Assembly: GCA_017431955.1 (NCBI GenBank)
Contig: JAFRKC010000005.1
Coordinates: 124,001-188,000 of the forward strand
Direction: 5' to 3'
Length of the DNA: 64,000 bases
Source of the DNA: Candidatus Saccharimonadota bacterium
GTDB lineage: Bacteria > Patescibacteriota > Saccharimonadia > Saccharimonadales > Saccharimonadaceae
How positions within the stretch are numbered: position 1 is the first letter of the stretch; each line of letters begins with the position of its first letter. The notes under the pieces were generated by a model. The model saw only the letters and a program-made list of their open reading frames with translations. It made no database searches and had not been told where the DNA came from. Of this stretch, positions 57,063 through 64,000 are shown piece after piece. The position numbers and the translations under genes are program-made.

Positions 57063-60000
57063 TTAGACGGTAGCGGTGCGATTTCTGATGTCGTTGTAGA
57101 CGATTGCGTATTGCAAAATAACGTTTTCAGATTCTGCGGCAACGTTGCTTCCGGTATCGATGTAAGTTTTCTTGGTGTAATCTGTGTCGTCATCACCAAA
57201 CACGTAGCGAGTGGATGGATCGTAGTCGGCGATGTAATTTAAATAATCTATGGCGTCTAGCGTTGCGACAACGGTTTCTTTAGTAAGGCCAGAATAGCGA
57301 GCGAGAATACCTTCGTAGGAATTATCAAGCGGATGTTCAGCATAGTATTCTTCAAGGAAAGCGACTTCGGCGGAAGTATAGTTCGGGTCGATGCTCTCCA
57401 TTAGACGTTGATCTTCAAGGAAACGTTGATAATATTCACCTTCGTTGGCCCAATTTGGCGTTGAAGTGGAATGGCTGTTTGATGTGTTTCCGGTTACGCA
57501 GGATTCTCCAGTTATCCAACCAAGATTATTTGCGGTGTTGGCATTTTGAACTACATCTACTAAGTCCCCTATTATAGGTACACTCCCTACTATTGCATTA
57601 CTAGTAGTGTCTACAGCTTCCGATCCACTTTCAACTGATAGAATGGTGAGTTGATTCGAGATGTTTTGGTCGGCAAATCCAAAGCTTGATGTTCTCTCGC
57701 TACAGTATAGTATATATTTGCCTAGATTGGAATCTTTATCAATTTTCGGATTGTCATTTTCGTCGAAATCCGAAAAACCACCTAGGCTATCAACTGTACC
57801 CACGATATCTGCTGGGTGTTCGTTCATGGTTTTACTGCCAACGTCAGTTATGATATATGGATTACAGTATGCATCGCCAACGGCGCCGATAGACTCTAAA
57901 TACGGACAGTTTCCGGTGTCTTCGATCATTTTGGTGGCTGTGACGGCAGAAGCTGATGGAAGTATTGACGTGAGTGAGTTCCTAGTAATGTTCCCAATGG
58001 TGGTTATAAATCCGGACGTAGAATTGCTAGCTGTATAAAAAGAGGCGAATTTGGTGAGTAGTGAACCGAGAAAAGTATATTGTGAAGTGATATCGAACGG
58101 GCTGCGGTTGGCGCGTTCATATTCAGCATTATCGGCAATTATTTTCTCATGTTCTACGGTATAGGCTAGAAGACCGTCCTTATCTGTTAAAGATCCGCCG
58201 CCAGATCGATGATTACCGCTCATGTACATGTTGGCTCCAGAAACGAGCGCATTTCCCAAATCTTCGCCAGCTAAGTCACTGATTAAGTCTCTTGTCAGCG
58301 CTGCGGTAATTTTTGGAACTAATAGTTTGATTGCAATAGTAACGCCTGCGGCAAGTCCTACGGCTACTACTGCGCCCTTCACGGCGTCTTTTATAAGATT
58401 ACCGATGCCGCCAGTTGTTATGAGCAGGGCGATGGTGACCCCTGCGCTTGCTGCTGCTACTGCTAATTTTGCTGCAGTACAACCAATGAATGCCCCAGCG
58501 CTTAACCCCAAGCCACCCAATATATTATCGAAACTACCCTGTATATTGAAAGATTGAACACTCGGGTCACTTTGATCGACTGGGGTGTTTCCATATAATG
58601 CTGCTATGCCAGAAGATTGCATTGCTGAAACATTTTCTTTGACAGTGTGCTCTGTTAAGTTATAATCTTCGCTGTCGTCAGTCTCTGTGATAATTCCACC
58701 ATTATCGTCGGAAAGGCTCCAACTTTTAGTATTTGTAGTGGTGACTAAAGACTGAGATAATACATGGATGGGTGAATCGACACCTTCTCCATATTGAGTT
58801 TTCTGTATGGCTTCTGTAAAACTAGAAATTAATTTAACGATTTGCAACCCTTCTGCCGCCGCTACTAATACACCAACCGTACCAATAACTCCGGCGATTG
58901 CACATGCGACATTCGTACCAGCTTGAGCGCCGTTTATAGCCGCTGCCGCTTTTGTTATTTTTGCAGTTTTTGCCTTAATTTCATCAGCGTCCATGTCGGT
59001 CTTAAAAGAAGTGTCTTCTTTTGCTTTTGTGTCAGTCTCTTCTTTTATGTCTCCAGCTTCGTTTTGCTTTTCATTGATTTCGCCAAAGTCAATAGTTCCA
59101 CGCACTTCATCTGCGCCTTTATTCATGTCTGCTTTCGCTACTTCCATCTCTGCTTCCTGAGTGGTTTTAGGGGTGTTCGGTTCCGGATCTGCAGGGTCTA
59201 CTCTTCCTGCTTCTCCAGATCTGGTGTTTCCAGCTTCGGCATCCTCTACTCTTTCTCGAAAATTTTTAAAGTGGTTGCGAGAAGCATCTATTCTATTGAG
59301 AAATTTGAGTGTTAGATTGTCGAACCAGGCGCCGACGGCTCCTTTCCAAGTACGCGAAGCTTTGTTATAACCATTTTTAAAATCTGATAGCTTACTATAC
59401 GCGTCATCGAATGTCATTTTTTGCCCAATCTCTACCGTCTCCCCGCTGTCTAATGTGACCGACGTCCTTCCACTAACCGCGTCTAGTTTTTTCCCATCTG
59501 GAGAAATAAGAGTTCTTGTGGGTGATCCGTCATCGAACACGAGGTAAGTTTTCCCGTCTATTTCTACCGAGTCAATACCCTGAGCCTTAAGTTTGTTGCT
59601 TTGTTTTCCTGATAACTTAAATTTTTGACCACCAAAGACACCTCTACGAGTAGCTGGTTTTATATCGCCATTGGTTTGAAATTTCAAAAATTGTTTTGAC
59701 CTTAATGCGGTACTAACATTTATGGAATCGAAATTACCAATAAATTGTGCCACTAAGCTAAACGGCATTAAGCTTTGGCCGCCGAGCATAAGGCCGCCAA
59801 CACCAAGAAAGAGTGCGATAATAGATCCGATCGGGCCGCCTTTTTTGAGCTTGCCTTTTACGTCTTTTTTCTCGGTGGCTTTTAATCCGCGGACGTTATT
59901 AATGAAGCCGCCAGCCGCTAATCCGCCGGCTTCGGCATTTAGGACGTTTTTGGCTCCGTCGCCAGTTTTGGCGATGGGGTTAGAAACGGCATCCTTTTCG

Positions 60001-60170
60001 GCATCACCGAGGCCTTTACTAGCTTCGCCTACTTTGGTAGCATTTTTGGATTTGCCACCTTCTAAAACGGTGAGATTTGGCTTGGTTGATTTATAAAAAT
60101 TAGAGTCACCATAGGCGTTATCATCCTCTGGTTTAAGAGCACTAGTTCCATCAACACGACCGTATGCCAT
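57063..60170 (-). CDS. large membrane protein, unknown function (possibly T4SS/TrbL-like)
   Basis: 1035 residues. The first 110 are charged, then hydrophobic blocks at about 113-145, 425-455 and 565-660 (rich in Ala, Gly, Val), separated by long polar regions. The last 250 residues are soluble, acidic and tyrosine-rich. No domain is recognised; the pattern recalls TrbL/VirB6-like polytopic secretion proteins but without support. TATACA stands 11 bases before the ATG, so the leader would be very short. It lies alone between convergent genes and is the second-longest gene in the window after the uvrD-like gene. Confidence 0.75.
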   Translation of the reverse strand: MAYGRVDGTSALKPEDDNAYGDSNFYKSTKPNLTVLEGGKSKNATKVGEASKGLGDAEKDAVSNPIAKTGDGAKNVLNAEAGGLAAGGFINNVRGLKATEKKDVKGKLKKGGPIGSIIALFLGVGGLMLGGQSLMPFSLVAQFIGNFDSINVSTALRSKQFLKFQTNGDIKPATRRGVFGGQKFKLSGKQSNKLKAQGIDSVEIDGKTYLVFDDGSPTRTLISPDGKKLDAVSGRTSVTLDSGETVEIGQKMTFDDAYSKLSDFKNGYNKASRTWKGAVGAWFDNLTLKFLNRIDASRNHFKNFRERVEDAEAGNTRSGEAGRVDPADPEPNTPKTTQEAEMEVAKADMNKGADEVRGTIDFGEINEKQNEAGDIKEETDTKAKEDTSFKTDMDADEIKAKTAKITKAAAAINGAQAGTNVACAIAGVIGTVGVLVAAAEGLQIVKLISSFTEAIQKTQYGEGVDSPIHVLSQSLVTTTNTKSWSLSDDNGGIITETDDSEDYNLTEHTVKENVSAMQSSGIAALYGNTPVDQSDPSVQSFNIQGSFDNILGGLGLSAGAFIGCTAAKLAVAAASAGVTIALLITTGGIGNLIKDAVKGAVVAVGLAAGVTIAIKLLVPKITAALTRDLISDLAGEDLGNALVSGANMYMSGNHRSGGGSLTDKDGLLAYTVEHEKIIADNAEYERANRSPFDITSQYTFLGSLLTKFASFYTASNSTSGFITTIGNITRNSLTSILPSASAVTATKMIEDTGNCPYLESIGAVGDAYCNPYIITDVGSKTMNEHPADIVGTVDSLGGFSDFDENDNPKIDKDSNLGKYILYCSERTSSFGFADQNISNQLTILSVESGSEAVDTTSNAIVGSVPIIGDLVDVVQNANTANNLGWITGESCVTGNTSNSHSTSTPNWANEGEYYQRFLEDQRLMESIDPNYTSAEVAFLEEYYAEHPLDNSYEGILARYSGLTKETVVATLDAIDYLNYIADYDPSTRYVFGDDDTDYTKKTYIDTGSNVAAESENVILQYAIVYNDIRNRTATV

Positions 60171-60213
60171 ATACGTTTAATTGTATAGTAAATATGTTAA
60201 AAACACAAGCGTA

Positions 60214-60242
60214 TTGACTTTTTTCGGTTTTTGTGCTATAAT
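60214..60242 (+). promoter_or_regulatory. full promoter of a leaderless small gene
   Basis: TTGACT (60214-60219), 17-nt spacer, TGCTATAAT (hexamer 60237-60242), six bases, then ATGGGA as start. The layout is the same as in the four antisense sites, but here ATAGGG is ATGGGA and opens a gene. Confidence 0.7.
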
Positions 60243-60248
60243 GGGGGT

Positions 60249-60449
60249 ATGGGACGTCAAAATAAACATCTTAAAAACCAGATATATGAACCAGAAAAAT
60301 GTTGGGTGGGAGAGATTCAAAAAATTTGTTATGGTTCAAAGGAAGAGGCTGAAGTAGCGGCCAAAGTGGCTGAATATGATCATGGGGCTAAGAATCTTGG
60401 CGTTTATAAGTGTGAGTTTGGCGACCACTGGCATCTAAGTTCGAAGTAG
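60249..60449 (+). CDS. small protein with C-terminal HWHL motif
   Basis: 66 residues. It starts MGRQNKHLKNQIYEPEKCW and ends YKCEFGDHWHLSSK. The ending recalls small bacterial proteins with a Cys and a WH-hydrophobic end, often found with mobile elements or toxins, but function is unknown. Its last 62 nt overlap the 3' end of the cutinase-like gene on the other strand. Confidence 0.7.
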   Translation: MGRQNKHLKNQIYEPEKCWVGEIQKICYGSKEEAEVAAKVAEYDHGAKNLGVYKCEFGDHWHLSSK

Positions 60450-62412
60450 TTTTGACGATACCAGAATCCGGCGCTTTAACCGGATTATTTTTATTGTTTT
60501 GAATCTCCGAGCCTAAAGTTAAACTTTTAGTTTCTCCGCGTTCGCCATTTGCAGAATATGAGACGAGCGAGATTGTGTTTTCTCGTGTTAAATCTAGATC
60601 GGTAATAGTAAAAGTTTTTTCGGTTAATTCACCAAGTAGAGCGTCGTTTAGAATTAGAAAAACTTTTTCGGCATCAGTAGAATAATTGATGGTCAAATCG
60701 TTGCCATTTTCAATAGTACTTTCAACTGTGATAGTGCTGGCGCTAATAGGAGATTCTTCGGTAATAGAAATACTGGCAGACATGGTGCTAGAAAGATTAT
60801 TTTCATCAACTACTTTTACTTGAACGAAGCCAGAAACTGGTGCAGTGTAAATTTTGGAAATGATTGGGTTTTCCGAGGAAGTTTCAAAAGCGCCATCACC
60901 ATCTAAATCCCATTCGTAGCGTATGATTTTTGAAGTGGCGGCGGAAGAGCTGGCGTCAAAAGTTAATTTATCACCAATGATTCCCTGGTATTCGGCATTA
61001 TTCAAAATGGCGGTTGGTCGTTCTAGGATGTGGGTGGTAGAAAGTTCTATTTCGTCGGTCGAGGAGAAGGTCTCGCCGCCGGTGGCTTCTGCTAAGCTAG
61101 TATAATTTTCTATGTTGCTAGGTGTTGTAATGATGTAAAAATTGACTGGGTCGATTTCTAGACTACGTTCTATAACTTGCTCTGGAGTCGTGCCGTCTCG
61201 ATCGACTTGATGATAGCCGGCATCGGTGAGAATTACGATACTTTTTGTGGCGCCAGGTTTCCAGTTTTCGGTATTTAAGGCTTTGAGTGCGGCCGACATG
61301 GCAGATTCCAATGTGTCGCCACCGCCAGAAACGGTAATTGAGTTAATTTTTTCGACGAAAGTTTCTATAGTACAGGTGTCAAAACCGCAATGCCTAACCG
61401 GTTCGAATGGGTCGTCTAAATCTCGATATTCATAAAGCGCGATACGCCCGCCGGAATTGATGGCTTCTTGAGCTAGTCTGATGCCTTCGGATTTGTATTG
61501 GTCGATTAGGCCAGACATTGAACCTGTGGAGTCAATCAAAACTGCGACGTCGTGAACAGGGGCGTCTATTTCTACTTTGGTGATTTTATCGGGAAAAGTA
61601 TCGGCGAGCCTGTTGTTGATGATTTTTGCAAGTTTTTCGTATAAACCATCAGAGATGTAAGAAATGTGGCCTTGCAGTGGGTCGAAAATATAAAAATGTC
61701 TGCTGCACATAATATCTAAGTAATTGCACCAAGCGCCAAGTTTGCCACTAAAACTGGTTGGCCGGTAGGGGTCGTTTTTGCCCAGCAGGCCTTCGTAAGC
61801 TCTGCAATCTGGCACAAAGGTGCGATATTCGGACAAGTTTTCGCCACGGCAGGCATTAGGAAAAAGACCATAACCTTCTGGTAGATAAAGTTTTGGATCG
61901 CCAAGAGTGGCGGCGTAGATAATTTTAGACGAATCGATGTCTTGAAGAGCGGTAGATACGACCAGGCCGCCCTGAGAATAGCCAGCTAGGACAAATTTCG
62001 TGTTTTCGCAAGTGGTGTTAATAGAATTTATGTATGCCGAAAGTTCTTCTTTGCCAGCTTTGACACTTTCGCCAAAAGCATAGGACCCACCAGCACCGGC
62101 CGCTGCGCCGATGGTGGTAATAGTATGTTCAACGGTGTCGATGCCAATGGCTATGGCGGGATATTGGTAGTCTCCTTGCATTTCTGACCCAAGTTCATAA
62201 AAATCGTATTTTAAAGTGTCATCCGGGATGTTTTCTTCTATTTTAGTTTTAAATTCTTGGTAGCTGACATCATTTAGAGCTTCGCCGGAGCCTCTTGCAA
62301 AGACAAAAATAACGTCGTTACAGCTGGCTGCTCTGGCTGAATTTAAAAATGGAAAAAATAATGTGGCGGGGACGATTAAAAGGCCCGAAAGAATAAATTT
62401 TAAAGATTTCAT
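60388..62412 (-). CDS. secreted cutinase-like / vWA / PKD multidomain protein
   Basis: 674 residues. Signal peptide ending near ARA; cutinase-like serine hydrolase (about 30-235: FVFARGSGE, nucleophile GYSQGG, histidine in GHISY); a von Willebrand A domain (about 265-455) with MIDAS LIDSTGSMSG; a PKD domain (about 470-560, RYEWDLDGDG) and a further beta domain. The C terminus has KAPDSGIVK, where sorting-type PDxG motifs stand in related phyla, but no membrane helix follows. Each domain suggests contact with host or neighbour surfaces. GAGGAG lies before the ATG. Confidence 0.85.
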   Translation of the reverse strand: MKSLKFILSGLLIVPATLFFPFLNSARAASCNDVIFVFARGSGEALNDVSYQEFKTKIEENIPDDTLKYDFYELGSEMQGDYQYPAIAIGIDTVEHTITTIGAAAGAGGSYAFGESVKAGKEELSAYINSINTTCENTKFVLAGYSQGGLVVSTALQDIDSSKIIYAATLGDPKLYLPEGYGLFPNACRGENLSEYRTFVPDCRAYEGLLGKNDPYRPTSFSGKLGAWCNYLDIMCSRHFYIFDPLQGHISYISDGLYEKLAKIINNRLADTFPDKITKVEIDAPVHDVAVLIDSTGSMSGLIDQYKSEGIRLAQEAINSGGRIALYEYRDLDDPFEPVRHCGFDTCTIETFVEKINSITVSGGGDTLESAMSAALKALNTENWKPGATKSIVILTDAGYHQVDRDGTTPEQVIERSLEIDPVNFYIITTPSNIENYTSLAEATGGETFSSTDEIELSTTHILERPTAILNNAEYQGIIGDKLTFDASSSAATSKIIRYEWDLDGDGAFETSSENPIISKIYTAPVSGFVQVKVVDENNLSSTMSASISITEESPISASTITVESTIENGNDLTINYSTDAEKVFLILNDALLGELTEKTFTITDLDLTRENTISLVSYSANGERGETKSLTLGSEIQNNKNNPVKAPDSGIVKTTSNLDASGRQTHTYKRQDS

Positions 62413-62478
62413 AACTCCTCTTTTTTAAGTTTTGAGAGGAGTTTAAAGAACTCAATAAAAAACTACAACCTTAAGCAC

Positions 62479-62504
62479 AAAAAACCGGGCCTGGAAGCCC
62501 GGTT
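62479..62504 (-). terminator. intrinsic terminator after the Tic20-like gene
   Basis: AACCGGGC pairs with GCCCGGTT around TTCCAG, followed by T residues on the minus strand. Confidence 0.9.
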
Positions 62505-62517
62505 CTTTAAAATCGAA

Positions 62518-62922
62518 TTATTTGACGATTTTGATTTTGCCAACAACTGGAAGTTTTTTAGCTTCGCCGCTGCAAGCTTGGACGATGCCCATGATGGACA
62601 TGACGAGGAAGAAGATTGAACAGGCCCAACCGATGACGCCGATAATAGGAAGAATGGTAAATAACAAGAACAGATTAAGGCTAGCAGCAGCTATACCGGA
62701 GATGATACCGGAGATGATGCCGATGCCAACGCCAACAATGACTTCGCAGAGGAAGAGATTAATACCTTGTTTGGCGTGATAAACAACAAATTTGTTTTTC
62801 TTTTCGGCGAAGAATGGGATAAGGCTAAGAATACCGATATAAGCGAGAACGCTCATGCCTTTGCCGGATTCCTTTTCTTCTTTAGTAAATTTATCTGCTG
62901 GTTTTGCAGGTGCAGTTTCCAT
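62518..62922 (-). CDS. Tic20/DUF4870-like membrane protein
   Basis: 134 residues. After about 25 soluble residues come about four helices; the segment IPFFAEKKNKFVVYHAKQGINLFL is the DUF4870/Tic20 signature. The role of this family in bacteria is not settled. TGCTATAAT lies further upstream and TTGGAG before the ATG; a strong terminator follows. Confidence 0.88.
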   Translation of the reverse strand: METAPAKPADKFTKEEKESGKGMSVLAYIGILSLIPFFAEKKNKFVVYHAKQGINLFLCEVIVGVGIGIISGIISGIAAASLNLFLLFTILPIIGVIGWACSIFFLVMSIMGIVQACSGEAKKLPVVGKIKIVK

Positions 62923-63014
62923 TGAATTTCTCCAATTAGTTAATGTTAACCTGATTATAGCACATTATTTGATTTTTGATATATTTTAAGGTAGGATAGA
63001 AAAAAGAGGTAAAA

Positions 63015-63560
63015 ATGACGAAGAAACAGCTTGAATGGGATCAATATTTTATGAATATCGCCGATGAAGTGGCGAAAAAATCTAAGGATCCTTCGTCGCA
63101 AAATGGCTGTGTGATTGTAGATTCTAGGCATCGTCCAGTGTCGTTTGGCTATAATGGCACGATTCAAGGTGCGGACGAGACTAAGTTGACTTTGTCTGAA
63201 CGCCCGATGAAATATTATTTTGCGATTCATTCCGAGATGAACGCGGTATTGTTTGCGCAGCGCGACCTTACTGGCTGCACGCTTTATAATCGCATTGCTA
63301 CCTGTGAAAATTGCCTTAAATATTGTTTGCAAGCTGGAATTAAAAGATTTGTTTATAAAGAGCTTCGCGTAGCTTCTTATAAAAAGTCAGCCAAAACTAT
63401 GACTAATGTTGATACTGATGAAGCAGTGATTAGATTGCTTGCGGCAATGCCAGAGGTAGAGACTTTAAATATTTCAAATGGTAAAACTTATCAACAGGAT
63501 ATTTTAGACTATTACGATAAAAATTCTGAAGAATATAAGCGCCTTGCTCAGTGGGTTTAA
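63015..63560 (+). CDS. deoxycytidylate deaminase-like protein
   Basis: 181 residues. The zinc site is HSEMNAV (HxE) and TCENCLKYC (CxxC); the usual Pro before the first Cys is Thr. Family dCMP/ComEB deaminases convert dCMP to dUMP, a dTMP precursor. GAGGT lies before the ATG. The stop abuts the convergent gene. It complements ribonucleotide reduction by nrdD/nrdG. Confidence 0.88.
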   Translation: MTKKQLEWDQYFMNIADEVAKKSKDPSSQNGCVIVDSRHRPVSFGYNGTIQGADETKLTLSERPMKYYFAIHSEMNAVLFAQRDLTGCTLYNRIATCENCLKYCLQAGIKRFVYKELRVASYKKSAKTMTNVDTDEAVIRLLAAMPEVETLNISNGKTYQQDILDYYDKNSEEYKRLAQWV

Positions 63561-64000
63561 TTATTCCTCTGCTGGCTGGTGTAAATATAAGAAAATTGGT
63601 ATAGTACCAGGTCTTTTATCTGTGGCCGAATCGCTCCATTTGCTATCTGCTGTATACATACCGCCCCTGTATTTGTTGGTGCCGGTGTAGACATATGACG
63701 AATAGCTGTCGTGATAATCTCTGGCGCCAGTACCATTAAAAGTTTCGGTGAACATGGCGATACTAGATAAAGTGGTTAGGTCATTTTTGAGGTGGAACCT
63801 ATTGGTATTATAATTGAATTGTTTTATTTCACGTTCGATGGCATCAACAGCGGCGGCGGTAAAACTATTGAAATTAATTCCGGCTGGAACTAGAGTTGTA
63901 GGTTTGCCTAGTTTTTCGCCGTTGTGCAAATAGGTGGTGAAATCGCAACTAGATTCTCGATAGTGAATAGCGCAGATCATTTCCGGAGGGATTTTTAGTC
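63561..64000 (-). CDS. lytic transglycosylase-like protein (5' end outside window)
   Basis: The last 146 codons are visible. The reading PPEMICAIHYRESSCDF is the Glu-containing helix of lysozyme-like hydrolases (catalytic Glu in HYRES), followed by a helical lobe up to IPIFLYLHQPAEE. It probably cuts peptidoglycan glycan strands. The frame stays open to the window edge upstream of the ATG at 63980, so that ATG is internal. Confidence 0.65.
   Translation of the reverse strand, partial: LKIPPEMICAIHYRESSCDFTTYLHNGEKLGKPTTLVPAGINFNSFTAAAVDAIEREIKQFNYNTNRFHLKNDLTTLSSIAMFTETFNGTGARDYHDSYSSYVYTGTNKYRGGMYTADSKWSDSATDKRPGTIPIFLYLHQPAEE

Noticed and set aside
57661..60096. Several plus-strand open frames of 110-130 codons opposite the 1035-residue protein
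   Set aside because: Composition is mirror-like (Ser/Phe/Cys rich), frames are broken into pieces, and no start signals are seen, whereas the minus frame is continuous.
1..64000. CRISPR array, insertion sequence, prophage or integrase gene
   Set aside because: I found no regularly spaced direct repeats, transposase or integrase motifs, or phage structural genes in the window.

Overview
The window is a gene-dense stretch of a reduced Patescibacteria (CPR) chromosome, most likely Candidatus Saccharibacteria (TM7). This lineage call is inference: no 16S rRNA is present. UGA is an ordinary stop codon here, and an intact release factor 2 with its SPF tripeptide is encoded, which argues against the UGA-recoding Absconditabacteria and Gracilibacteria. 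Spacing is tight, many neighbours share TAATG or ATGA stop/start overlaps, and core machinery dominates. The visible metabolism is fermentative and anaerobic (L-lactate dehydrogenase, class III ribonucleotide reductase). I see no insertion sequence, prophage or CRISPR array.

Layout. 1-2224 (-): Mur ligase, alpha/beta hydrolase and a PLP aminotransferase cut by the window edge. 2345-4711: isolated rpsJ, an unknown gene, and metK under a SAM-I riboswitch. 4761-9973: two GT4 glycosyltransferases around smpB-xth-NnrD-like. 9251-23415 (-): one long run serS-hpf-secA-M16-murD-prfB-unknown-ftsE-ftsX-CHAP hydrolase-ctpA-hydrolase, which ties secretion, wall synthesis and wall splitting together. 23858-33387 (-): a relic of the classical rpsB-tsf-frr-uppS-rseP-proS cluster, continuing into greA, lysS and ldh. 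33565-41104 (+): ClpP-like protein, bL31B, GtrII-type membrane protein, a small protein behind a structured leader, S66 peptidase, an interrupted methyltransferase, prfA and prmC, plus a tRNA-Val on the other strand. 41105-50785: HtrA, signal peptidase, DusB, a UvrD-nuclease fusion, IscS/IscU and small membrane proteins. 50831-53788: nrdD-nrdG with NrdR boxes. 53859-64000: P-type ATPase, a 1035-residue membrane protein, a secreted cutinase/vWA/PKD protein, a Tic20-like protein, a dCMP deaminase and a partial lytic-transglycosylase-like gene.

Three genome-wide patterns stand out. (1) A dispersed element of about 25-32 bp centred on AGCGCGCT, with an AGTTCCGA arm, occurs at least nine times, inside genes and between them and in both orientations; xth and iscS share an uninterrupted 32-nt copy. 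(2) At least 21 genes have a -10 hexamer, usually extended TGnTATAAT, ending 6-7 nt before the start codon, so the mRNA should be leaderless; operon-internal genes use Shine-Dalgarno sites or stop/start coupling. (3) Four near-consensus promoters (TTGACA/T, 17 nt, TATAAT, 6 nt, ATAG) point antisense into the 3' ends of ftsE, secA, ldh and frr.

All positions and motifs were read by eye. No alignment, covariance model or structure prediction was run.
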